From positions 1 to 40,291 of the forward strand of contig JASNJN010000104.1 of the NCBI GenBank assembly GCA_030180075.1: a DNA stretch of 40,291 nt, in the 5' to 3' direction. A program made the position numbers and the translations under genes. Source of the DNA: Mikrocytos mackini (Eukaryota > Endomyxa > Ascetosporea > Mikrocytida > Mikrocytiidae). The notes beneath the pieces are model-generated. The model was given only the letters and a program-made list of their open reading frames with translations. It did no database searches and had not been told where the DNA came from. Below, one piece after another: positions 18,069 through 27,961 of the stretch (the first letter of the stretch is position 1; the number at the start of each line of letters is the position of its first letter).

Positions 18069-19502
18069 ATGAAAATTTTAAAATTTTAAAATTTTCCATG
18101 GGTATCGCTGCAGAATGCAACACGAGCCCAGGATGGAGGTGAAGAGTCCGAGGTCGCAACAACTAGCGCGACAAGGGCTCCACATTCCTCCCAGCCAGGG
18201 TTCGGCAAATTCGGGATGTTGTAAAACACAGAATAATCCAAGGAATCAGGGGCAAATTTTTGGATTCTGTCTTTTTTGTATTTTCGAAAAATATTCAAAC
18301 ACTTTCAACGTTGGTCGATGTGAAGTTGTTTCCCAATAATAATATGATCTTAAACACACGTGAAAGGAATTATTCGATGAATAGTAACTAAACAATAAAT
18401 GTTTTAATAATTTAAGGATTTTCATTTGGATGCTTTGTGTTTTTTGAAAAAAGTTTTATTTATCTTCCATAAAACCCTTATTTAATTTTTCGAAACAACC
18501 CATATTCGTACCAAGACACCACAAACTAGGTCCATTTGGGTTTAGACGAGTTTGGGATACATATAAATTAATTTTACATTTAACTGTATTTTACACAATA
18601 ATTTTCAAAAATTATGTGGTTCAGATATCTCACATACGAGGACTTTGAAACTTATTTTATATAGAAAACTCAGATCTTTAACATATGTCATTTTTGAACA
18701 TTTATCGCAACAATTTTAATTTTTTTGGTTTTTTACTACTCATGAAATTTTTGAAAATATTTTTTTGTTCCCCAATACAATGCCTACTTTTTCATTTTGT
18801 TTGGAAAATTTTCTTTTTGGAAATTTAACCACTAGAAAATTTAAGACGGAACAAACCACGGAATCGACCTTCAAAAAAACAAGGAATTTGCCGAACCCTG
18901 CTCCCAGCCTTCAAAACGGCCTATAATCCAACCCCCTATCTGGTCCCCTATTAGGGAGACAATAAAGCCATATGGGGAACCAAGTTGGTCTGTCCCGTCA
19001 TTAGCGCTTTAACGCGGGGCCGCAAGGTCCACAATAAGAAGACGGGTCCGGAATCAATTCATGATTCCCTGGCAACAGGTCCGGTAAACCGCCCAAAGGG
19101 AAGGTGAACCATGAATACCAGTTCTCAACGAGAAGGTGGTGAAATTTTGCGTACCCCGTGGGCTCGATGCATGGACCAAAACAAGGCCTCCGATTTATAT
19201 CGCCACGGGTGAAGACACTGAGTGGTATCGTTTGATACCACAACGACCTGATAATACCCCAATAACCTGGTCACCCACATACACGCCGAAACCCAGTGAA
19301 GCGAGTAGTAAGCTAAATAAGCGATTTCGACTGGGTTATCATAGGGTCTGAAAAACGCCCTGGGGAAACCAGGATGAGGCTTGGGACAAACAAAGTGAAC
19401 CACCAAGTTGGAATGGAATCCATTGGTTTCATGGGAAAGGACTGAAGTTGCCAGGCAATAGTGCCTTAGTTAATAATAATTAATTATAGATTTAAAATTG
19501 TC
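18069..19502 (-). repeat. Unclassified GC-richer repeat, copy 2 (reversed, interrupted)
   Basis: Reverse-complement counterpart of 15056-15775 with clear nucleotide similarity along its length, including the AATTAATTATTATTAA segment at the outer end. It is split by a hAT-like element at 18196-18900. Short frames in it are not conserved in the other copies. Confidence 0.8.
18196..18900. mobile_element. 705-bp hAT-like non-autonomous element with 8-bp TSD
   Basis: The terminal inverted repeats are CAGGGTTCGGCAAATTC (17 bp, no mismatch). The target duplication CTCCCAGC stands at 18188-18195 and 18901-18908. Repeat copy 1 carries the empty site CTCCCGGC (15650-15657 on the other strand), so the insertion is proved by comparison. 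An 8-bp duplication plus a CAGGG terminus indicates hAT. There is no transposase. Confidence 0.92.
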
Positions 19503-19609
19503 TCTCTCATCCATCCTCAAAAGGACCGATCATCCCATATTATGGAGAAGATATTGAAATGAAGCCATCGTTATAAACCATAATTAATAATTACAATAAA
19601 TATCCGAAA

Positions 19610-19905
19610 TGTCATTCCACACGGGAAAATGTCGGGCATATTTTGGGAGCATGTAAAAAAATTCCCTTCACTCTCCTGAAGTCTCGTCACGATGGAGTCG
19701 TTCTGCAGATAGCAAACGAAGTCATCAGAAGAAGAGGCCTAGGAGACAAACTCAAGCTATCAGATATGGGTAGGAGAATCGAGAAAAACTCGAGCTCCTT
19801 CCAACTGGTGCTAGACCAAAGGCTATGGGTTGAAGGTATGGCGGGTAAGCCACATTCCCTCCTTCCGGATATCATAGCAATAGACCATAGCCACAATTGA
19901 ATCAG
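19610..19905 (+). pseudogene. R2/R4-type non-LTR endonuclease fragment, second copy
   Basis: Closely matches the fragment at 3890: the knuckle remnant VGHILGACKKIPF, the RHDGV block and the start of the endonuclease PDIIAID. Similarity ends right after IAIDH, and a stop follows within a few codons. This copy is truncated at both ends, and its left edge lies close to the left edge of the first copy, both just before the zinc knuckle. That could reflect a common 5' truncation point or duplication of an already truncated copy. Confidence 0.82.
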
Positions 19906-20446
19906 CCCCAGAAGTGTGTAAATGCCTCAAAATCCTATGTGTGGCTCTTATGACTTTAAAATATCCACTAAGACTTTAAAATTGTATTTCCTTTACATAT
20001 TATCTATATCTATCGTACAGCTTGCTATAAACATTCTCAAAATAATATAAAATAATTTTATGCGATGTGTATTAAACATTTTCCTAAATTCAATTTATAC
20101 TCGTAACGTTAAATAGATACCAAAATCAGAGTTTTCATACACAGGTTTCTTAACGAAATATCGCAAATGGCTCGATACTCCTTTAAAAATAAATTAGAAG
20201 TCTTATTTCACCATTTGTAAAACCCCAGTTTTTTACCCCAACATAGTGAGGTTATATAGATTAACCGAACTGATAGAACAAGTTAACAATTAAATTGAAC
20301 CGATTTAAACTCCACTGCATTCCAGCAAGTATTGTTTTCATAATTTTAATCTTTGTAATCCATGAAAAAATTTTTTTGAGTAAAGTTTCCAATTTCCCGG
20401 GAATCGAGAAATGTTTTTTTAACTATAATTTATTCAAATCCAAATA
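19906..20446. other. AT-rich stretch without a gene
   Basis: No supported feature between the endonuclease fragment and the pogo-like element. Confidence 0.4.
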
Positions 20447-21155
20447 CAGTCATCCCTGGTTAAAAGCACATTTTTGGTAATTTTTCAATTTATGTGATCT
20501 TAACCAGGTGAATGTTGAATGGTAGTTTAAATCCAGAGATGAGGATTTTACCCCAATCCCATTCCGTTTCCGACCCGCCCCGTTTTGCGGCTGGTCGGAA
20601 GCGGGAAAATTTTCATGAAAATTCTAAAATTAATAATACAAATTTATCATTTTATTGTGTTGTGATGGACGAATTTTAATGCATTATCAACTAATAAGCT
20701 TAAATCCACAAGAAAATTATACCCAAATATCTAAAAACTACTTTAAATTGAAAATTATGTTTTGGAAAACCAATTAATAAGGGCCATTTCCTTTATAATG
20801 ATGGTTTGATATTTATTGGGAATTCTGATGATTTTTTAGGTTTCCGACCTTTTCCGATCCGTCCATTATGTGTTTCGGTTAGATCCGATCGGAATCCTCA
20901 TATATGCTTAAATACGTTTGTCAATTACATATAGCAGAAACCATGAAAATATCAGCATTTTCAATATACTTTCGTCATATCATAACTTTTTAAAGCACAT
21001 AACATATGTGTTGAAATTTGGCACATTTTCGGATTTGAGTTTTTGGCAAACTTTTTAATAGCACGTTTATGAAAATTAAAATGGCGGGTCCCCTGTTTTT
21101 AGTGATATTAAAGAGGTGTGATCTTATAAAGTATGCTTTTAACGAGAGACCACCA
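20447..21155. mobile_element. 709-bp pogo-like MITE, interrupted
   Basis: The left end CAGTCATCCCTGGTTAAAAG and the inverse of the right end (TGGTGGTCTCTCGTTAAAAG) share the GTTAAAAGCA core and a subterminal GTGATCTTA word. TA flanks both ends (20445-20446 and 21156-21157). CAGT-type ends with TA targets fit pogo/Tc1-mariner elements. A hAT-like element is inserted at 20534-20906. Confidence 0.65.
20534..20906. mobile_element. 373-bp hAT-like MITE nested in the pogo-like element
   Basis: The ends are CAGAGATGAGGATT and, inverted, CATATATGAGGATT. The flanks TTTAAATC (20526-20533) and CTTAAATA (20907-20914) agree at 6 of 8 positions, consistent with an old 8-bp target duplication. Inner dyads of TTTCCGACC occur on both arms. 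Confidence 0.55.
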
Positions 21156-21408
21156 TATTAAATTCTACACCTTCAGAATCGAATCTACCCTCACAAATAA
21201 TTTTTATTACTCCTAGATCATCCCAACCGTCAAGAAACTCAAGAAATTGGGCGCTAAAAGTACAAAGGAAACTTTAAAAGACTCCCAAAAAATAACTAAT
21301 CAAAGAACCTAAAATTTCCCAAGGTACTAATACATCCTAACCACACCCTTTTCCACATAATATCCTAGAAATACTACCTTCTATCCAACAATGATACCTA
21401 ACTTCAGC

Positions 21409-21783
21409 AGAACATATTCCAACAATCGTTCTAAGCGAATATTTTCCTTCTAAACTTCATTACAAAGAAACAGAATCTCTACAACAACTAACAAACGTTT
21501 CAAACTCCCATCAGCAGTACAGAAAATCCAACCATCTTTTTAAACTCCCAAAAGAAAATGACTACAACATAGTAGAAGAAACCTACGGAGAGATACGGCT
21601 ATTACACACTCCCATCGAACTTCCTATTCATCTGTACAACTTTCAAACCCTCCTACAACAACAAAATAGTAAGGCTATAAATCGTCACCCCACATTTTCT
21701 TCCATTTCCCACACTTTCTTCCATTTCCCACACTTTCTTCCGATTCCCACACTATCTTCCAATCAGGGTTGGGAGGTTTAAAC
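21409..21783 (+). other. Open stretch without a start codon, unknown
   Basis: About 120 codons stay open in one frame (EHIPTIVLSEYFPSKLHY at the start, LLHTPIELPIHLYNFQTLL in the middle) up to a TAA near 21781. There is no ATG in it. The second half runs into a 19-bp tandem repeat. It has a protein-like composition unlike the surrounding AT-rich DNA, so it may be a remnant of a transposon or gene. No family was recognised. Confidence 0.3.
21688..21763. repeat. 19-bp tandem repeat, about 4 units
   Basis: Units of CACACTTTCTTCCATTTCC with few changes (ATTTCC, GATTCC and AATCAG endings). A simple minisatellite. Confidence 0.8.
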
Positions 21784-22146
21784 CACATGGTTTAAACCGG
21801 TTTTTGCCGTCCTGTCCAAAAGGTTTTGGACGTAAAAGACGTCTTAAACCTCCTATTTGGTAGGGGCTCGAGGGGCCTGAAATTGAAACATGAAATGACC
21901 TTTTCCAAAAACGTCACCAAATGATCATAATATTTGGTCTGAACGCTTAATTTTTTGTCGCCAAAAAAACAATAAACTCAAAATTTTTTATATTAGATTC
22001 TTAATAAATTTAACGTCTATCATAAAATTACGAAATATGGTAACCTGAAAAAAGGGGTTTGGACAGGATTAAACCAGGTTTAAACCTGGATTAAACCACT
22101 TGTCCTGTACAAAAGGTTATGGACGGTCTTAAACCCTACCCTGTTT
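21769..22146. mobile_element. Possible hAT-like MITE with TTTAAACC motifs
   Basis: The left end CAGGGTTGGGAGG and the inverse of the right end (CAGGGTAGGGTTTAAG) are similar, and both subterminal regions repeat TTTAAACC and a TCCAAAAGGTT(T/A)TGGAC block. The 8-bp flanks do not match, so the borders are uncertain. It ends directly against the Gypsy fragment. Confidence 0.45.
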
Positions 22147-22745
22147 GGGGCCCGGAGTTCTTGAATTGCGTCAGCTTTTATACTTGACGGCTTTATTCCT
22201 TCTGAGGAAATTTCATAACCCAGCCAATCCACTTGGGTTGTACACAACTCAGACTTATCTCGGTTTATTTTAATTCTTTTTGAATCAAGCCTGTCCAAAA
22301 CTACTTTGATTCTTTGTTCTAACTCGTTTTTACTACTGGCTGCTATTAAAATGTCGTCAAGATATACTAACACTTTTTCTAAACCAGATAATACTTGGTT
22401 CATTATTCTTTGGAACGCACTCGGGCACTTTTTATACCAAAAGGCATCCTGGTGTACTTAAATGTTCCATAATGCGTGATGATAGTTGTAAGTTCTTGTG
22501 ACTTATCATCGATACTAATCTGGTGATACGCAGATTGTAAATCAATTTTTGCAAAATACTTGTGCCCTGAGCCTAAGCTCGCTAACAGTGCTTCTGTACT
22601 CGGCAATGGGTACTTATCATCCAATATAGCCTGGTTAAGCTTTCGGAAGTCACCGCAAATGCGTACTTTCCCATTGGACTTTCGTACTACCACAATGGGT
22701 GATGTCCAGCTTGTATACTTGGTTCTAACCAGTATGCCCTAGTCT
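22147..22745 (-). pseudogene. Ty3/Gypsy-type reverse transcriptase fragment
   Basis: A piece of a Ty3/Gypsy LTR-retrotransposon pol gene. In order: SPIVVVRKSNGKVRICGDFR, PLPSTEALL, KIDLQSAYHQI, TRMPFGIKSA, then in the next frame MNQVLSGLEKVLVYLDDILIA with the catalytic YLDD, followed by DWLGYEIS. Three breaks are visible: a TAG at 22739-22741 before the first block, a one-base deletion in a C run near 22427 that shifts the frame between IKSA and MNQ, and loss of sequence on both sides (no protease, RNase H or integrase, no LTR). It is a dead internal fragment. Confidence 0.88.
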
Positions 22746-22815
22746 TTTATTGGTGTTGCCGCGTTGTCTTTTGTTGTTGCCGTATTGTCTTTTGTTGTTG
22801 TCGTGTTGTCATGTG
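22746..22815. repeat. Low-complexity tandem GTTGT-rich repeat
   Basis: About three units of a 21-24-bp sequence (GTTGTCTTTTGTTGTTGCCG type). It abuts the 5' side of the Gypsy fragment. Confidence 0.6.
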
Positions 22816-23057
22816 AGGGGGGATAACGGATATAAAAGTTGTATAAGCCTTTGTACAATTCAACAGGGTCGTATAGGGGATATTTTATCAACCCAACCTC
22901 TGTGTTGTTGTATATGACTTCGAAAAAATTAAAATTTTAAATTTATCAAAACAATTTTAACAAACTGTGGCCAGGGAACTTTGCCGGGCCCGACACGCCA
23001 GCGACGTGTTTCTTACCATCTGAACAACCCCACGACCAAGGCAAATATCGTTACGAA

Positions 23058-23455
23058 TAGTGTTCGCAAAACGGTTAACCGAAAAATCCGGAAAACGGAT
23101 ATTTTTATAGCAAACGGTTCCCGGTTTTTGTGATATCAAGATTTCCTTTATAAAGCGGTTAACCGAAAGATTTCGAATATCGAATAGTTCAAGAAACCCG
23201 GATATCGTTTCGATATCACCTAGATGAATATTTTTATTTATAGAAAATTTATAGGAAAATTTTTGTTTATATATATATTAAGTCGATATTTCTATTTCTA
23301 AATAACCAAAAGTGGTCCTGGGCAATATTTATGTCTTATTTTACAGATAAGCAAAATGTAGTTATTTATATCTGACCAATTCGAATAGTTCCGGTATCCG
23401 ATGCAAAAATATTCGATACCGGATATGCGATCAAAACGGTTAATTGCAAACTCTA
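23058..23455. mobile_element. 398-bp hAT-like MITE
   Basis: The ends TAGTGTTCGCAAAACGG and, inverted, TAGAGTTTGCAATTAACCG share the TAGWGTTYGC terminus; AACGGTTAA is repeated inside. The flanks GTTACGAA (23050-23057) and GTTACGAT (23456-23463) match at 7 of 8 positions. Confidence 0.72.
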
Positions 23456-23463
23456 GTTACGAT

Positions 23464-24012
23464 GCGTGTGGAAAATAGGTACCTGATCCCAATATTACCC
23501 CTTTTGTTTCTTGTTTCTAGCATTGCGCTTCATTGTTTGATTGAACATGAAAATTGAAAATTTCAAATATTTTCAAAATCATGTTTTGTGTTTTTCTAAA
23601 CGGTTTTAATCAGTTTAATCCGGCTTTAACCCGGTTAAAACCATGTCCCAGTCAAAACGTTTTATCCACGGACTAAAACTAACCATGGAGCCATTTTATG
23701 AAAGGAAGGTCCGATTGTATTTTAACACTTTCAGCATCCTGGTATTTTAAAGGAGCTTTGGCAAAAATCAACACGGATATATGTTATTAACATGTTAAAT
23801 GGTACTTTGCTAATTTTTTATAAAAGTGGTCTAATAAAAATGAAGTTTTTTTTGCTTTTGAATCTTGTAAAAAGTTACTTTTCAAAAATCAGAAATTTAA
23901 GGTTTTAAAAAATATTATGCCAAATTTTAATGGTTAAAAATTATCTAATCTATTTAAATAAACTGTTTAATTCTCATTTATTTTGATTGTTTGTTGACGA
24001 ATAGTATTTTTA
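23464..24012. other. AT-rich stretch without a gene
   Basis: Near 23605-23655 a run of TTTAAT/TTTAACC words resembles the subterminal region of the element at 21769, perhaps a decayed end of the same family. Nothing else was seen. Confidence 0.4.
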
Positions 24013-24026
24013 TAGACGTTTGCAAA

Positions 24027-24147
24027 ACTATTCGTACGATATTGCAAAACTTTCGTACGATATTGCAAAACTGTTCGTACGATATTGCAAAACTATTCGT
24101 ACGATATTGCAAAACTATTCGTACGATATTGCAAAATTATTCGTACG
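24027..24147. repeat. 22-bp subterminal repeats with CGTACG core (6 sites)
   Basis: Units of TATTCGTACGATATTGCAAAAC, six CGTACG palindromes in this arm against three in the other (27366-27420). Probably transposase-binding sites of the DD34E element whose number has changed since the arms separated. There are no unique spacers, so this is not a CRISPR array. Confidence 0.82.
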
Positions 24148-24368
24148 GAAAATCGAAGAAATTTTTTGTGAATAAAATTTTTTTATGTTATTTTTATTTT
24201 CAAAAAATAGTTGCGAGTGGTGTTTTAAAGTGTATTGATAAAATTATGGGCATAATTTTCGAAGATAGACATGTAGTATTATTAGTTTCATATTCTGTAG
24301 GATTTTATATACAATATTTATTTTCAAAATTTAATATATGAGGGGACTATTATATATTTTAATTAAAA

Positions 24369-25588
24369 ATGGTACTAGAAACCAACAATACCCGACCGCC
24401 AACATGGCAAAGTAACCAGCATGTGGCTAGTGATTCCGATAGCGTTACCGTAAACTCACCCGTGGCATCGGAACCTACCACAGAGCCAACACCCAATGCT
24501 CGACAACATCGGACTTATCGCAAGGTTCGGCCCCGCGAGCACGAACAAATGCTCGAATTGCGTAACGCGGGAGAGTCTTATGGTCAGATAGCCAGACGCC
24601 TGAGGAAATCTAAGAGTACCGTTGCAAGCGCCATAACTCGCAGTAGCCCAAGTGGCTTTAACGCGCAAGAAAGTATAGCACTGCAAATCAACACAGCTGC
24701 TCTTGGAACCAAAGGGGATGGTATATCGAGGCCGACAACAGGTATCGCGCAGGAGATCCTGCAGATATCTGGTAGGAGAACTGTGATCACGGCTGAAATT
24801 GGAAGGGAAATAGTGCGCTTGGTGGAAGAGGAGAATACAATGATATTGACCGAGAGCAGGAGCCACATACTCGCCCGGTTCGAGAAGAGTATACACGTGA
24901 GTACCATCTCGCGGTATCTGAACAAGCAGAAGCTTACGGTAAAAGAACCCAGATCATACCGGCAGAAAGGAACTCGGAGCGGACAAAGGAACTGAGGGTT
25001 GAGTACGCCCGCGACTTGGGGCGTATAACCCGAACGCGACCAGGCACCCAATTGATATACCTGGATGAATCAGGATTTAACCTGCATTTGACGAGGCAAA
25101 GGGGCAGGGCCTTATCAGGGATAAGCCCGGTGACAACGGTGCCCGCATCACCAGGAAGAAACCTGAGCCTATTACAGGCTGTTTCGAGAGAAGGGGTTTT
25201 ATACTACGAGGTTTATACCGGTAGTATAAATGCTGAAACATTCAGGCGATTTCTGGTAGACTTGGAGCCAACATTACCCGACCAGGCGTTGGTGATTATG
25301 GATAACGCTCGTATACATCATGCCAACCTGGTACAAGATTGGCTGGCTGAACGTAGCATACCCCATCTGTTCCTACCTCCATATTCGCCATTCTTGAACC
25401 CCATTGAATTAAGTTTCACAAAGATTAAGAGAACAGTGAGAGCTACGCCGGTTAGATCACAGAATGAATTGATACAGGCGATGACTGACGGGATTCACAT
25501 GATAACCAGCGACGATTTGAGTGGATTTTACAGGCATTCCGAGGGGTATATGGACGGTTGCCTCGATCGTGAAGACATAGAGTATTAA
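24369..25588 (+). pseudogene. DD34E (IS630/Tc1/mariner) transposase, copy 1, one frameshift
   Basis: The first 196 codons from the ATG at 24369 cover a serine/threonine-rich leader, then a helix-turn-helix (RPREHEQMLELRNAGESYGQIARRLRKSKSTVASAI) and a second DNA-binding region ending in a YLNKQKLTVK block. Just after it the frame is lost: copy 2 has one more base in the A run near 24944. The catalytic half then runs in another frame to 25588: IYLDESGFNLHL holds the first D, VIMDNARIHH the second, and NPIE the E, 34 residues after the second D. PPYSPFLNPIE is the usual IS630/Tc1 signature. Apart from the single base the copy is open throughout. Confidence 0.88.
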
Positions 25589-25637
25589 GTAAATAACGAA
25601 TATGGTATCTTTTTATTTTATAATTTTTTGTGTTGTT

Positions 25638-25896
25638 TAGAGTTTCTAATACCCATAATCTATCATAAATATTTTAAATGTTAATTATATATCGTTTTGA
25701 CTGATTTCAAAATTTTTATATACATGTTATAATTTAAACAAAAATTTTATACACAAATGTTCCATTAGAGGAAGCTATATCAGTAGGATTTCAATTTCCT
25801 CGAACTTAATATATACCAAAAACAAATGGAAAAATCTTGAGAAATTGTAGGAATTTTTGTGTTTCAAATAATAATTCCGGGGTATTAGAAACTCTA
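25638..25896. other. Axis of the inverted dimer, 17-bp hAT-like ends
   Basis: The 225-bp unique centre (25655-25879) is bordered by TAGAGTTTCTAATACCC and its perfect reverse complement. The terminus TAGAGTTTC is that of the hAT MITE family at 36305. Outside it the flanks are inverted (GTGTTGTT / AACAACAC), not directly repeated as a target duplication would be. Confidence 0.6.
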
Positions 25897-27436
25897 AACA
25901 ACACAAAAAATTATAAAATAAAAAGATACCATATTCGTTATTTACTTAATACTCTATGTCTTCACGATCGAGGCAACCGTCCATATATCCCTCGGAATGC
26001 CTGTAAAATCCACTCAAATCGTCGCTGGTTATCATGTGAATCCCGTCAGTCATCGCCTGTATCAATTCATTCTGTGATCTAACCGGCGTAGCTCTCACTG
26101 TTCTCTTAATCTTTGTGAAACTTAATTCAATGGGGTTCAAGAATGGCGAATATGGAGGTAGGAACAGATGGGGTATGCTACGTTCAGCCAGCCAATCTTG
26201 TACCAGGTTGGCATGGTGTATACGAGCGTTATCCATAATCACCAACGCCTGGTCGGGTAATGTTGGCTCCAAGTCTACCAGAAATCGCCTGAATGTTTCA
26301 GCATTTATACTACCGGTATAAACCTCGTAGTATAAAACCCCTTCTCTCGAAACAGCCTGTAATAGGCTCAGGTTTCTTCCTGGTGATGCGGGCACCGTTG
26401 TCACCGGGCTTATCCCTGGTAAGGCCCTGCCCCTTTGCCTCGTCAAATGCAGGTTAAATCCTGATTCATCCAGGTATATCAATTGGGTGCCTGGTCGCGT
26501 TCGGGTTATACGCCCCAAGTCGCGGGCGTACTCAACCCTCAGTTCCTTTCTGCCGGTATTATCTGGGTCCTTTTTACCGTAAGCTTCTGTTTGTTCAGGT
26601 AACGCGAGATGGTGCTCACATGTATACTCTTCTCGAACCGAGCGAGTATGTGGCTCCTGATCTCGGTCAGTATTATTGTATTCTCCTCTTCCACCAAGCG
26701 CACTATTTCCCTTCCTATTTCAGCCGTGATCACAGTTCTCCTACCAGGTATCTGCAGGATCTCCTGCGCGATGCCTGTTGTCGGCCTCAATATACCATCC
26801 CCTTCGGTTCCAAGAGCAGCTGTGTTGGTTTGCGGTGCTATACTTTCTTGCGCGTTAAAGCCACTTGGGCTACTGCGAGTTATGGCGCTTGCAACGGTAC
26901 TCTTAGATTTCCTCAGGCGTCTGGCTATCTGACCATAAGACTCTCCCGCGTTACGCAATTCGAGCATTTGTTCGTGCTCGCGGGGCCGAACCTTGCGATA
27001 AGTCCGATGTTGTCGAGCATTGGGTGCTGGCCCTGTGGTAGGTTCCGATGCCACGGGTGAGTTTACGGTAACGCTATCGGAATCACTAGCCACATGCTGG
27101 TTACTTTGCCTTGTTGGCGGTTGGGTATTGTTGGTTTCTAGTACCATTTTTAATTAAAGTATATAATATTCCCCTTATATATTAAATTTTGGAAATAAAT
27201 ATTGTATATAAAATCCTACAAAATATGAAACTAATAATACTACATGTCTATCTTCGAAAATTATGCCCATAATTTTATCAATACACTTTAAAACGCTATT
27301 CGCAACTATTTTTTGAAAATAAAAATAACATAAAAAATTTTATTCACAAAAAATTTCTTCGATTTTCCGTACGAATAATTTTGCAATATCGTACGAAAGT
27401 TTTGCAATATCGTACGAATAGTTTTGCAAACGTCTA
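25880..27436 (-). mobile_element. DD34E transposon, copy 2 (right arm of inverted dimer)
   Basis: Reverse complement of copy 1. It closes with CGTCTA followed by TA (27437-27438), mirroring the TA at 24011-24012. The whole 24013-27436 structure therefore has one set of matched ends and TA flanks, so it could in principle have moved as a unit. Confidence 0.88.
25946..27147 (-). pseudogene. DD34E transposase, copy 2, 19-bp deletion
   Basis: The same protein as copy 1, with few amino-acid differences. It keeps the base that copy 1 lost after the YLNKQKLTVK block, but has lost 19 bp that copy 1 retains just downstream (near 26539). The deletion lies between direct repeats of AAAGGAAC and breaks the frame at an ERN-stop. 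The catalytic half (26518-25946) is open and appears to differ from copy 1 at about one position. The two copies therefore carry different, independent lesions. Confidence 0.88.
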
Positions 27437-27438
27437 TA

Positions 27439-27961
27439 ATACAACTTCCGCATTGATAGCTGCAACTAAATGATTAGACTATTTATAAAGAAACTCTTCC
27501 GATCGAGAAACAGATGATATTGGATCTAACTACTGAGATGATTTGATAAATATTACCCAATGGTTATTTGTTACTTTTTAGAATTAATATACCTCGATAA
27601 CATGAAAACTATTTAAAGATATTGATTTAATGAGTATTGGGATATGTGGACTAATTGACAATAATGTTAATATGTTATTTCAATTGATATGGCGTGACGA
27701 AGTTATATAGAAGAGTTATTAGGGAATTAGATACATCTTTTTATATGTGAATAAAAGAACGATGATAACGCTTTATAACTTCGAAAATTCCATCGCCGAA
27801 TCGAAACAAGGAAGAATAATTACCGAGCGTATATTTTAAAAAGTTTTATTAAAATTTATTAAATGACATCGTAAATGCATGTCTTATTAAATATTTATAT
27901 GTAACAATATTAAGCTACGAAACCGAATCCCATAATTATGATCGAATAGTATCATTCATAT
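27439..27961. other. AT-rich stretch without a gene
   Basis: No coding frame or transposon end was supported. It may hold the 3' terminal region of the MULE element, but no long inverted repeat was recognised. Confidence 0.4.

Larger units (their letters stand above)
24013..25654 (+). mobile_element. DD34E transposon, copy 1 (left arm of inverted dimer)
   Basis: Starts TAGACGTTTGCAAAAC after a TA, then a tandem array, then the transposase gene, and ends TAGAGTTTCTAATACCC. Bases 25880-27436 are its near-identical reverse complement, apart from fewer tandem units and a 19-bp deletion there. Neither arm shows its own second terminal repeat. Confidence 0.88.

Noticed and set aside
18115-19406. 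Several frames of 70-93 codons in the 0.7-kb repeat
   Set aside because: Copies 1 and 3 of the repeat break these frames with stops and indels, so coding is not conserved.
24027-24147. Regular 22-bp repeats resembling a CRISPR array
   Set aside because: There are no unique spacers between units and the array sits at the end of a transposon in a eukaryotic sequence.
24456-24896. Minus-strand frame of 146 codons, with a counterpart in the second arm (26620-27060)
   Set aside because: Conserved only because both arms are copies of one element; it is antisense to the transposase.
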